Positions 8,831 to 17,244 of a stretch of 24,632 nucleotides of DNA are shown in pieces. The notes under the pieces are model-generated. The model had not been told where the DNA came from, did no database searches, and worked only from the letters and a program-made list of their open reading frames with translations. The stretch's first letter is position 1; every line of letters starts with the position of its first letter. This stretch comes from an uncultured Selenomonadales bacterium (lineage in GTDB: Bacteria; Bacillota; Negativicutes; Selenomonadales; Selenomonadaceae), in the NCBI GenBank assembly GCA_937877545.1, contig CALFJE010000054.1, forward strand, positions 1-24,632. The letters run 5' to 3'. A program made the translations under genes and the position numbers.

Positions 8831-9595
8831 GTGAATATCAATCTGATAAAGTTCAATACGGACATAGGCAGGACAAAGCCCGCGACGCTGAAGCACGCCG
8901 ACGCCGCCTGTCCGTTCTGCGACGTGGAACATTTGACGGGCATAATCGAAACCGACAACGATATAATTTTCCTGCGCAATAAGTATAACGTGATTGAAGA
9001 AGCTGACCAATTTGTTCTGATTGAGGGGCACGAGTGCAACGTCGATATGCCCGCTTACACTAAGGAGAAAATGCGGCGCGTGATTCGCATGGGCGTACGG
9101 CAATGGCAAAATTTGTTGGCGTCGGGCAAGTATGAGGAAGTGCTGTTCTTCAAGAATTACGGGCTGATGAGCGGCGGAACGATTCGGCATCCGCACATGC
9201 AACTGGTGGGCTTTCCGAACTTGAAGTCGGAGCTGATGTTCGACGAGGCGGAATTGCGCGGGATAGTGATAGCGCGGCGCGACGGCGTGGAGTTCAACGT
9301 TTCAAATTGTCCGCGAGTGGGCTTCGGCGAGCTGAATGTTGTCGTCGAGGCGGGAGGCAGTTTGGACACTTTGGCGGATTTTATTCAAATCGGCGTGCAT
9401 TACGCCATGAACTTTTTCAATAAGCGATTCACGAGCTACAACATATTTTTTTATCGCCGAGCTGGGAGAATTTTTGCCAAGGTCATGCCGCGCTATGCCA
9501 CGTCGCCATATTTTGTCGGCTACAATATTCATTTCCTGCCGAATAATGTGGAGCGCATAGCCGCCGAGATTCGGGAGTACTATTTTAGGAATTAG
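8831..9595 (+). CDS. DUF4931 family protein (HIT/GalT-like nucleotidyl-binding fold)
   Basis: The 254-residue protein resembles the DUF4931 group, which is related to galactose-1-phosphate uridylyltransferase and the histidine-triad fold. A CPFC zinc-type motif lies at residues 27-30. The sequence GGTIRHPHMQLVG (about 115-127) contains HPHMQ, equivalent to the HPHxQ active-site motif in which the second histidine carries the nucleotidyl group in GalT. By analogy it may transfer or hydrolyse a nucleotide-sugar or similar phosphate ester; the substrate is unknown. I chose the GTG start because TAGGAGA lies 9 nt upstream. It stands alone between a broken small gene and the repeat island. Its last two codons and stop (AGG AAT TAG) are heptamer repeat sequence, as in grpE. 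Confidence 0.8.
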   Translation: MNINLIKFNTDIGRTKPATLKHADAACPFCDVEHLTGIIETDNDIIFLRNKYNVIEEADQFVLIEGHECNVDMPAYTKEKMRRVIRMGVRQWQNLLASGKYEEVLFFKNYGLMSGGTIRHPHMQLVGFPNLKSELMFDEAELRGIVIARRDGVEFNVSNCPRVGFGELNVVVEAGGSLDTLADFIQIGVHYAMNFFNKRFTSYNIFFYRRAGRIFAKVMPRYATSPYFVGYNIHFLPNNVERIAAEIREYYFRN

Positions 9596-9627
9596 GAATT
9601 AGGAATTAGGGATTGGGGAGTAGAGGC
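9586..9627. repeat. Heptamer tandem repeat at the end of the DUF4931 gene
   Basis: TAGGAAT x3, TAGGGAT, TGGGGAG, TAGAGGC in register; the second unit begins with the TAG stop codon of the gene. It runs directly into the three-hairpin element. Confidence 0.85.
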
Positions 9628-9786
9628 GCACAGGACGTGCGCCGCCGCGACTTGAAAGCAGGATGCTTTCATAGCGGCACGGGCGGCTTCGGGAAGTTGC
9701 GAACGCCTGAACGGTGGTTGGTATCCGCCCCACGCGCAGTGGCGGGTTTCTTTGCTTACTTTCTTTGCCCGGACAAAGAAAGTAAG
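9623..9786 (-). repeat. Three-hairpin repeat element, copy A (inverted relative to copy B)
   Basis: A ~164-bp element whose reverse complement matches copy B at 16972-17132. Read on the minus strand it holds a 13-bp perfect stem (CTTACTTTCTTTG with its complement, 9755-9786) and then a shared stretch around ACTGCGCGTGGGGCGG. A 7-bp stem GAAAGCA-TCC-TGCTTTC (9654-9670) and a 7-bp stem GGCGCAC-GTCCT-GTGCGCC (9625-9643) follow. Between copies the first two stems differ by paired substitutions that keep pairing, while the third is identical. It does not encode a convincing protein; small open frames across it are not conserved between the copies. Confidence 0.8.
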
Positions 9787-9919
9787 TTTAATAAGTAAAA
9801 ACTAAGGATTAACTCAATCGCAGTTAGGAGCCGCGCCGTCGTCAGCCGATTCCGCGAATCCACGCTTTGGCAAAGGGGAGGGTAAGCCCGCCCTTTAACC
9901 AAGTTTTAATTCCCGCCGC

Positions 9920-9948
9920 TTGACAAAAATTAAAGCGTGCAATATTAT
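9920..9948 (+). promoter_or_regulatory. Strong sigma-70-type promoter of the giant repeat-protein gene
   Basis: TTGACA (9920-9925), a 17-nt spacer and TATTAT (9943-9948). This is the best promoter match in the window. Transcription would start near 9955, giving a leader of about 300 nt before the ATG at 10258. The stretch from 9787 to 9919 between the repeat element and this promoter holds nothing else I can support. Confidence 0.75.
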
Positions 9949-10257
9949 GCGCCCGACGGTCGGGCTTGGTGGACACGACCGCTCAAACAGGGGGGTCTTG
10001 CCCGACGGTTGGGGAACCGAAGGATAAGATCAAAAGTTGTGGCGTTTGAACAGGCGAATCAGTGTAGGGTTCGCAAGTTCAACGCTTATTTGCGTTTTAT
10101 GGGAGTCCATTGAAAGGGGTTCGATTCTTAAGCGCGCATGGAGCAACGCAGGTAACCGGCTCAAGTATCTGCGACTGAAATGCGAGCGACAATCAATCTT
10201 TTCCAAGGAGCCGCGACCTCCAAAAGGCGCGGTGGAAATGAAGGGAGTATTTCTTAT
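9949..10257 (+). promoter_or_regulatory. Long structured 5' leader of the giant gene
   Basis: Gene-free stretch with several strong local foldings. GCCCGA-CGG-TCGGGC (9951-9965) comes first; a second copy of GCCCGACGGT at 10000-10009 could capture the same TCGGGC and give an alternative structure. CGGTT-GGGG-AACCG lies at 10006-10019. A two-part hairpin at 10042-10085 has GCGTTTGAAC paired with GTTCAACGC and, inside it, GCGAATC with GGTTCGC. CGCAGGTA pairs with TATCTGCG at 10147-10173. A hairpin at 10211-10232 sits just before the AAGGGAG ribosome-binding site (10241-10247). It may stabilise a very long mRNA or act as a regulatory leader; no known riboswitch class is recognised. Confidence 0.5.
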
Positions 10258-13200
10258 ATGAGCGATTTGATTAAAAGTTTTGCCTTTGACCTCCAACGCT
10301 TTGCCGACTTCAAGGGCGGCGCGGTCGAAGGCGAAGAAGGTATCACCTTAAGCAGCCTGTTTAACAGCGCGGGCAGAGTTTGGCAGACGACCGATGTCGA
10401 AAAACTTGCCGACCGTACCTATTTCTGGGAAAACGGCGACGCCAAAGTTTCACTCTCGTCCGAAGCCGATAATGCCCACGACAGCTCCGTCGCAGGCGGC
10501 ATTACTCTCGTTAAGGGCGTTTATGACACTCCCGTCAACGACGCCGGCAGATGGGTCTATGCCATTCAGAGCGTTGAAGCTCTCGACGCCTCAAGCCTCA
10601 ACGGCGGCACCGCCACCTTCTCCAACCTCGACGGCGTGACCAAAATCGTCAACGCCAACGGTACAATCGACATCGACGGCGATACCCTCGGCGGTATCAC
10701 GTTCAGTAACGGCGGCACCAAAGCTCAAGACGACGACCTCGATTGGGAAGTCGGTACCGTCATTAACCTCGACAACGGCAATATCACCACGGTCGAGGCG
10801 GCGGCGGGCGAAGAAATTACCACTGCCGACGGCACCAAAGTTGCTTTAACAAACGGCGGCTCCGCAACCTTCGTGGAAGATACGTTCGACGCAGTCACCA
10901 CCTTCGCCAAAGACGGCACCGCTGCTTTCGACGTTAAGGCGGAAAACATCAACATCAGCGGCATTTCCACCGGCTCCGAAGTTGTTTACAACTTTAACGA
11001 ATCCGGTGACGTTCTCGATTTGACCTTCACGACGGCTGACGGCACCATTGCCGTAACCGCAGGCGGCGAATCCAAATTCGTCGTTGCCAATGACGTAAGC
11101 GAGACCGATAACGACATCACTATCGGCGGCGCAGGCTGGAAGTTCGGCGACATCGGCGATAACGGCGGTGTCTTCAAGCTCGAAAACGGCGAAGTAACAG
11201 GCTTCGTCTTCCGCGACGCCAATGATTCGCTTACCGTTCAGGCTGGTCAAGAGCAGCCCACGCTCTACATACCCAAAACGGCGTCTGCAATGGCAGTCTC
11301 GGCGGACGGCAATGACTCTATAGGTGAGGATATTGAAGAGGCGACCTTGCCCTTCAAGGTTGACGCAGGCGAAAACGAATACACCATAACCTGGACGGGC
11401 AGCGGCTGGGATGTTCAAGTCAGCGGCGGCGGCGACGGCACAACCATTACCGTTGGCGAGGGCGACGACGCGGCGACCATTTCCTTCACGTCGACCGACA
11501 GCGCAAACGCGGCGGTTGCAAACTTGAGCTTCGACGAAGACGGCAAAGTTCAAAGCATAGCCACCAAGGAAAGCAGCGACAGCGAAGAGACCGGCTCCGT
11601 TGCGGGCACGACAATCGAAGTCACCGGCTTGAAGGATGAAGACCTTGCGCAAGGCTTCACCATCAACGACGAGGAAGTAAACCTTAGTGACGAGGGAACC
11701 GTCGAATACACCGCGGAAGTAGACGAAGACGGCGGCACCGTTATCAAGAACGGCGATGAGATGACCGTATCCGACGGTGCTTCTGCTACCGGCACGTTCA
11801 GCGACACCAAGACGATTAACGGCGCAGATTTGTCGGTTGTCGGCGACGAAGATGATCAATTCACCTACATCACCGACGAGGCGGGCAATGCCACTTTGGG
11901 CGGCATAAACGGCGATAACGTAACTGTCAACGCTACCGGCGGCGCGAGCGTCGTTCAGACCGACGGCGAAGGCACATTCAAATTCAATGATGATCAGACC
12001 TTCACAACTGCCGGCGACAGCACCGACCAGGTCAACTACGCTATCGAAGACGGCAAAGTCACGGCTATTGACGAGCTCGACGGCGCGATAACGGGCGACT
12101 TCTCCGGCGACGGCTTGGAGGTCAACGGACAATCTATCGCTGTCAACGGCGACGAGATCACGGTTGAAAACGTCAACGGCACACTGCAACTCAGCGGTTT
12201 GACGGACGGCGCGGAAATCACGGCGGCGGACGACGTAACGGTTGCCAATGCTGCGGGCGAAGGTACCTATACGTTTGCGGACGGTCGTGTCGTCAGTATC
12301 GCGGGCGACTCCGACGGCGTTGTCTTCCAGCTTGACGGCGAGGGCAATTTGGTCAATATCGCCGACCTCGAAGGCACGGCAAGCGGCGACCTCGGCGGCG
12401 TATCCATTAACGGCGCGGAAGCTATCGGCATAACCGAAACCGAGACGACAATCAAGACGCCTCTTGAAACCGTTGAGGCAGGCGACGGCAGATTTAATGC
12501 TGTTTCCGACGGTGAGGGCGGCTATTCAAGCGTCACGGGTCTCGGCGGTGCAGTAACCGTAAGAGACGCGGGCGGAGCCTCCACGCTCGTCACCAACGAC
12601 AATATCGTCCTCACCAATAACCCCGACGGCAGAACAATCACCGTCCAGGCTGATACCAATGTCACCTTCAACCTCGACGAGGACGGCAATATTGTCTCCA
12701 TTGACGACTTCAACACCGCAGTAGGTCTAATTTCGGGCAACATCAACGGTCTCACGATTAACGACGACGAAGAGATCTCCGTAACAGGTGACGACGATAT
12801 TACCTACGGTTATGCTCTGGATACCGTCGCGCTCTCCGACCTCAACGGCAACGTTACCGTCAACGAGAAGGGCAACGCGAGCGTCATCGAGACTACCGGC
12901 GACGCCACGATAAGCTTCTTCGGCAACGAGAAATACACAATCAGCGGCGAAGGCAAGGCGTTCGACGAGGGTGCCGAGGTTGACTTCTATCTTAACGATA
13001 AAGACAACGTTACGGCTGTAACCGACCTCTACGGCAGCATTGCGGGCGACTTCGAGAACGGCGTGACGGTCAACGGACAGGCTGTCCAAGTAGACGGCGA
13101 CTCCGAGATCACTGTTGCCGGCAGCGACACCGAGAACAGCGTTTCGGCTATCGGCGGCGTGGATTCCAAGGCGACAATCGTCTCTGCGGGCGGTGCCGAA

Positions 13201-16200
13201 AAGGTTTACACCACCGGCGACGGCGTCTTCACATTCTCCGTCACGGGCGGCGAAGACAGATACTCCGTAACGGGCGACACCGACGGCGTTGTCTTCAACC
13301 TCGACGCGGCAGGCAATGTTGTCGGCGTGGACGACCTCACGAACGGCTCGGTTATCTTCACGGCGAACGGCAACGAAGCCATTTCGATTAACCCCGCCAT
13401 CAATGACCAGGTCACGCTCAATGCGGACGGCAAAGTCACGCTCACGACCAACGCGGACGGCGAGCTTGTCGGCATAGCGGGCGCAAGCAACGTGTCTGTG
13501 GACGGCTCGAATGCCACTGTTGCGGTTACCGGCTATGCTACCGTCAACGGCACTGCCATCAACGTTGTCGATTCGGATAAAGCCTACAATGTCGTGCTTG
13601 ACGACGGCGCAGTCGACAAAGTTACCGATGTGACGGGCAACGCCACAATCAACATGAGTGACGTCGAGGTTGAGACTGACGCGGACGGCAAGTTCGTCCT
13701 CAACGGCGACACTTACACCTTCACCGACAGCGACGGCATTATCGGCTTGACGGTTAAAGACAGCGTACTCACCGCTGTTGACAGCCTCGACGGCGCGGTT
13801 ATCGTCGAAGACGGCAGCGACCTTGAGCTTACCGTCAACGGTCAAGAAATCGCTATCGACAAGGCTTCCGTTGCGCCTGTGACGATTGGAGCTTCGGACG
13901 AAGCCATTACGTCGGTTGGCGGCTTGGCAGACGGCGACAGCATAAGCGGCGACCTCGACGAGGCGGATATTGCATTGCCCGGCACCACCGACGACAATCC
14001 TGTTAATGTCTCGGTCAACGGCGACGGCTATCATCTGTACGACGACGAAGACGGCATGATTGTTTCGGGCGACCGCGAAGTCAAAGACCTCGACGAAGAA
14101 TCGAAGTTGATAGTCGACACGGCGGGCACTTACACCGTCAACGGTCAAGTGATTGAAGCCAAAGCGGGCGACACCATTCTCGGTTACGACAACGGCGCAC
14201 ATGCGGAGATTTACGATCCCAATACTGTCCTGATTCGTAAGGGCACGGACGTCGGCATAATCGAAGATCGCCTCGGCTTGCACGATTACGACACCCTCCA
14301 GGCACCTGAAGGCGAACGTCTCGGCGGTCCGGATTATCTCGGCACAAGCACGACTGAAGAAGACGCGCTGGATAAGGAAGAAACCGATTCTATCCTCGCA
14401 GACGCGGCAGACGACAACTACGACCTCAACCGTCCGTTGGAAGTCTTCGCCGACAACTACATCGACGCCGATACGTCCGACAAAGACACGCAAGAGATGG
14501 ACTTCAGCCCGTACAAGTTCACCAAGAAGGTTCACTTGTATCGCGGTGACCAAGATGTCACGGTCAACAGCGACGGCGGCAACGAGGTTATCGTCGAGAA
14601 AGTTGATTCCGACTACTCCTCGGGCGAAAAGAACATCGTGCTCGGCGGCAGTGAGACCGACAATGCTTACGGCGTGGGCGACGTGGTTATCGTTGACGCG
14701 GACAGCGCAATCGATACCAAGGTCAACATCACGGGCGGCGCAGGCGACGACAGCGTCTATGTACGCAGCAATGCTGATGTCACGTTCGACATGGCAAAGG
14801 GCGGCGCAGACAGACTTATCACCTTCGCAAGCTCCAACGCCAGAGTCACGCTCGACAACTACGATCCTACCACGGGCGCGGGTGTTCAGATTGAAGAACC
14901 GCACGCACGCGACAGTATCGGCGGCATAGCTGAGGCTATCGATGAAGGTAAGATCAAGTTCGGCGACGGCGTTATCAGCTTGACGACCGACGCGGGCAAC
15001 GCGGAAATCACCTTCACCGACACGGTGGAAGGCGCAGGCACGCTCGTCAACCTCTACACCCCGGACGGCACCAAGCAAGGCGTCGGCTTCACCAAGGTCG
15101 AAGACGACAGCACGGTCGGCAACGCCGAAACTACCGATAACCTCATCCTTATCGGCAACTACGAGGGCAAGAAGAAAGGCTCCTCGACGATTATCGGCGG
15201 TATCGGCAACGATACGGTCTTCGCGGGCGAACGCGACTCCGTCAACGCGGGCGCGGGCAACAACGCCATCGTCCTCGAAGACAGCGATTCTCGCGGCGGC
15301 GCGACTATCGTCCTTGGCGCGGGCAACACCACCATCAGAAATACGAACAACACGTTCTACACCGACCACGGCGATACGCTCGAAGTTGAACCGGCGAACA
15401 TCTCCTATGACGGCACCAACCTCGTCGTTGTCGGCGACGGCTTCACTGCGGTTGTCGCAAGCGTAACGCCCGACAGCATCTCCTCGGCAACAGACGTTTC
15501 CGATAACAGAGGGCTTATCGCGGGCACCGGTACTTACGCCAACCAGCTTGTAAGGAACGCGGAAGGCGAACTCATCAAGATGGCGGTCGGCAACGACAGC
15601 GCAGTTATCGACGTTAAAGCGGACGAAGACATTCGCGCCAACTACTACAAGGCGGGCGGCGTGACCTTCGAGAACTACAACGGCGCAGTCCAAGTTGACC
15701 TGTCAGGCGAATGGGAAAGCTACATAGAGAACGCGGAGGCAAGCGTTATCGCCTTCGACGGCGTCACCACCGTTGAGGCGGGCTCCGGCGACACCACGAT
15801 TAAGGGCTCCGAAGCCAACGAAACCTTCTACGCGGGCAGCGGCAACACCTCGCTCTACGGCGCAGGCGGCAAGAACTTGTTGGTCGGCTACAACGACGGC
15901 ACCACCGATAACGTCACCAAGGAAGGCAATACGACCTTCTTCATCCTCGGCGTTGCGGAGACCGGCGTCAACACGATTGAAAGCTTCGAGTTCGTCAACG
16001 ACAACAACTACACGAACAACTCCATCTCGGCTGACTTGATTGAAATCGACATCGCGAACAACTTCGTCAGAGAAGAATCGATTGAGATCAGCAACGAGGA
16101 TGTTGTGTTCAGCGTAGAAAACCGCAACACGGGCGTCAGAGAGTCCGTCCTTGTCAAGGATGCGGCCAGCACGAGCGAACACAAGAGAGACATGCACATC

Positions 16201-16788
16201 ACCGCAGACGTGGTTGCGCAGGTTGCCAAGACAGACCTCGTCTATGACAAGTTCGCCAACTTCTACGTTGCCACGGGCAAGAACGCGACAGTCAGCGTCA
16301 GCAATGACCAAGACTACACCAAAGTCTACCTCGACAGCGTATCGGCGGCGGGTCACACCTTCGTCGGCGACATCCACGTAATCGACGCCACCAACTCCTC
16401 CGTCACGGCAGAGCTTGCAGGTAACGACTACAACAACACCATCCTCGCGGGCACCGGCGATACCAGTCTGTGGGGCGGCAACTTCGGCGACGACGTACTC
16501 ATCGGCAACGCTGAAGGCACCAATACCTTCTTCTACGCGGCGGGCGCAAACGGCGAGAGCAACGGTCAAGACACCATCCAAGGCGCGAAGGCGGGCGACA
16601 TCATCGACTTGGCGAACAACACGCTTGACATGATTAGCACCGAATTCGAGGACACCGGTCTTACGCTCAAGTTCAGCAACGGCGGTTCGCTCAAGGTTGA
16701 CGGCGACGTAACCGGTGTTGCCTTCAAGGTCGGCGGCGATACCTACTACGTCAACGACGCGCACGACGACTACAACAAGAAAATCTGA
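10258..16788 (+). CDS. Giant acidic repeat protein with RTX-like motifs, probable secreted or surface protein
   Basis: The protein has 2176 residues from the ATG at 10258 (AAGGGAG 10 nt upstream); an in-frame ATG at 10180 lies inside the leader and is less likely. It contains no cysteine, is strongly acidic and rich in Gly, Asp, Asn and Thr, and has no hydrophobic signal peptide or membrane span. The N-terminus carries FAFDLQRFADF (about residues 8-18). Residues of about 530-1210 consist of degenerate units of roughly 90 residues, with recurring VNGQ, AGGA, GEGTF and DGVVFNLD-type elements. A less repetitive acidic part follows at about 1340-1440. The C-terminal third has RTX-like segments: GGAGDDS near 1493, GGIGNDT near 1646, GSGDTTIKG near 1842 and GGNFGDDVLIG near 2073. 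By family knowledge such proteins are type I-secreted adhesins or surface-layer proteins; here that is inference, and no secretion genes adjoin it. It has its own promoter and terminator. Confidence 0.8.
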   Translation: MSDLIKSFAFDLQRFADFKGGAVEGEEGITLSSLFNSAGRVWQTTDVEKLADRTYFWENGDAKVSLSSEADNAHDSSVAGGITLVKGVYDTPVNDAGRWVYAIQSVEALDASSLNGGTATFSNLDGVTKIVNANGTIDIDGDTLGGITFSNGGTKAQDDDLDWEVGTVINLDNGNITTVEAAAGEEITTADGTKVALTNGGSATFVEDTFDAVTTFAKDGTAAFDVKAENINISGISTGSEVVYNFNESGDVLDLTFTTADGTIAVTAGGESKFVVANDVSETDNDITIGGAGWKFGDIGDNGGVFKLENGEVTGFVFRDANDSLTVQAGQEQPTLYIPKTASAMAVSADGNDSIGEDIEEATLPFKVDAGENEYTITWTGSGWDVQVSGGGDGTTITVGEGDDAATISFTSTDSANAAVANLSFDEDGKVQSIATKESSDSEETGSVAGTTIEVTGLKDEDLAQGFTINDEEVNLSDEGTVEYTAEVDEDGGTVIKNGDEMTVSDGASATGTFSDTKTINGADLSVVGDEDDQFTYITDEAGNATLGGINGDNVTVNATGGASVVQTDGEGTFKFNDDQTFTTAGDSTDQVNYAIEDGKVTAIDELDGAITGDFSGDGLEVNGQSIAVNGDEITVENVNGTLQLSGLTDGAEITAADDVTVANAAGEGTYTFADGRVVSIAGDSDGVVFQLDGEGNLVNIADLEGTASGDLGGVSINGAEAIGITETETTIKTPLETVEAGDGRFNAVSDGEGGYSSVTGLGGAVTVRDAGGASTLVTNDNIVLTNNPDGRTITVQADTNVTFNLDEDGNIVSIDDFNTAVGLISGNINGLTINDDEEISVTGDDDITYGYALDTVALSDLNGNVTVNEKGNASVIETTGDATISFFGNEKYTISGEGKAFDEGAEVDFYLNDKDNVTAVTDLYGSIAGDFENGVTVNGQAVQVDGDSEITVAGSDTENSVSAIGGVDSKATIVSAGGAEKVYTTGDGVFTFSVTGGEDRYSVTGDTDGVVFNLDAAGNVVGVDDLTNGSVIFTANGNEAISINPAINDQVTLNADGKVTLTTNADGELVGIAGASNVSVDGSNATVAVTGYATVNGTAINVVDSDKAYNVVLDDGAVDKVTDVTGNATINMSDVEVETDADGKFVLNGDTYTFTDSDGIIGLTVKDSVLTAVDSLDGAVIVEDGSDLELTVNGQEIAIDKASVAPVTIGASDEAITSVGGLADGDSISGDLDEADIALPGTTDDNPVNVSVNGDGYHLYDDEDGMIVSGDREVKDLDEESKLIVDTAGTYTVNGQVIEAKAGDTILGYDNGAHAEIYDPNTVLIRKGTDVGIIEDRLGLHDYDTLQAPEGERLGGPDYLGTSTTEEDALDKEETDSILADAADDNYDLNRPLEVFADNYIDADTSDKDTQEMDFSPYKFTKKVHLYRGDQDVTVNSDGGNEVIVEKVDSDYSSGEKNIVLGGSETDNAYGVGDVVIVDADSAIDTKVNITGGAGDDSVYVRSNADVTFDMAKGGADRLITFASSNARVTLDNYDPTTGAGVQIEEPHARDSIGGIAEAIDEGKIKFGDGVISLTTDAGNAEITFTDTVEGAGTLVNLYTPDGTKQGVGFTKVEDDSTVGNAETTDNLILIGNYEGKKKGSSTIIGGIGNDTVFAGERDSVNAGAGNNAIVLEDSDSRGGATIVLGAGNTTIRNTNNTFYTDHGDTLEVEPANISYDGTNLVVVGDGFTAVVASVTPDSISSATDVSDNRGLIAGTGTYANQLVRNAEGELIKMAVGNDSAVIDVKADEDIRANYYKAGGVTFENYNGAVQVDLSGEWESYIENAEASVIAFDGVTTVEAGSGDTTIKGSEANETFYAGSGNTSLYGAGGKNLLVGYNDGTTDNVTKEGNTTFFILGVAETGVNTIESFEFVNDNNYTNNSISADLIEIDIANNFVREESIEISNEDVVFSVENRNTGVRESVLVKDAASTSEHKRDMHITADVVAQVAKTDLVYDKFANFYVATGKNATVSVSNDQDYTKVYLDSVSAAGHTFVGDIHVIDATNSSVTAELAGNDYNNTILAGTGDTSLWGGNFGDDVLIGNAEGTNTFFYAAGANGESNGQDTIQGAKAGDIIDLANNTLDMISTEFEDTGLTLKFSNGGSLKVDGDVTGVAFKVGGDTYYVNDAHDDYNKKI

Positions 16789-16849
16789 GCCATCCTCACG
16801 GCAGGAGATATATACGCAAACTAACTTGAACTGAAGTTTGGGTTCACGA

Positions 16850-16876
16850 GCCTCGGCGGAAACGTCGGGGCTTTTT
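16850..16876 (+). terminator. Strong intrinsic terminator after the giant gene
   Basis: GCCTCGGCG pairs with CGTCGGGGC over 9 base pairs (two G-U) around a GAAA tetraloop, followed by five T residues. It lies 61 nt past the stop codon. Confidence 0.9.
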
Positions 16877-16971
16877 CCTTTCTTCCCGCGCAAAAAAGGA
16901 ATCAAAGAATCCACGTCTTGTCGGCGGCTCGTCGCGCTGACTCGGCTTATCTTGATTATAAGTTTTAGAAT

Positions 16972-17132
16972 CTACTTTCTTTCAGTGGCGAAAGAAAGTA
17001 GCAAAGAAAGCCACCACTGCGCGTGGGGCGGATACCGCCAACCGTTCCAAGGTTACAATTACCCGATACCGCTTGTGCCGCTATCGACGCATCCTGCGTC
17101 GAAGTCGCGGCGGCGCACGTCCTGTGCGCCTC
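16972..17132 (+). repeat. Three-hairpin repeat element, copy B
   Basis: A ~161-bp element matching the reverse complement of copy A. Stems are CTACTTTCTTTC-AGTGGC-GAAAGAAAGTAG (16972-17001), CGACGCA-TCC-TGCGTCG (17085-17101) and GGCGCAC-GTCCT-GTGCGCC (17112-17130). The second stem has changed at three positions relative to copy A with matching changes on the other side. It occupies most of the gap between the giant gene's terminator and guaB; the remainder of that gap (16877-16971 and 17140-17230) shows nothing I can name. Confidence 0.8.
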
Positions 17133-17139
17133 TTTTTTT
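17112..17139 (+). terminator. Possible intrinsic terminator formed by the end of copy B
   Basis: The perfect 7-bp GGCGCAC/GTGCGCC stem is followed by TC and seven T residues. Copy A lacks the T-run, so any terminator function is specific to this copy. It would prevent read-through into guaB. Confidence 0.5.
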
Positions 17140-17244
17140 ATACGTTGCCGCCTCTTTTTGCTCCCGCCCCCTAATCCCCGGACGGCAGGAAATATCCGGC
17201 ACGCGCCGAATAACAAAAAAAATTTTTCTGCGGGAGGGATTGAT

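Noticed and set aside
9620..9800. Small open frames across the three-hairpin elements
   Set aside because: They are not conserved in frame between the two copies, whereas the hairpins are.
10100..10140. tRNA-like T-arm sequence (GGTTCGATTC) in the leader
   Set aside because: No matching acceptor, D or anticodon arms can be drawn around it.
10180..10257. Upstream in-frame start of the giant gene
   Set aside because: It falls in structured leader sequence and lacks a good ribosome-binding site; the ATG at 10258 has AAGGGAG and begins a protein-like N-terminus.
12727..15693. 988-codon open frame on the minus strand inside the giant gene
   Set aside because: It is a shadow produced by the GGC/GAC-rich, periodic codon use of the plus-strand gene; its translation is compositionally odd, matches no family and has no ribosome-binding site or promoter. 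Other long antisense frames at 10846-12189 and 15703-16914 have the same cause.
9787..16971. Invertible phase-variation switch between the two inverted elements
   Set aside because: The promoter lies inside with the gene, so inversion would not turn expression off, the copies are too diverged for easy homologous inversion, and no recombinase gene is present.
17023..17244. N-terminal extension of IMP dehydrogenase
   Set aside because: The extension is translated from repeat element B and a terminator-like hairpin; family length and a GGGAGGG site support the TTG at 17245.
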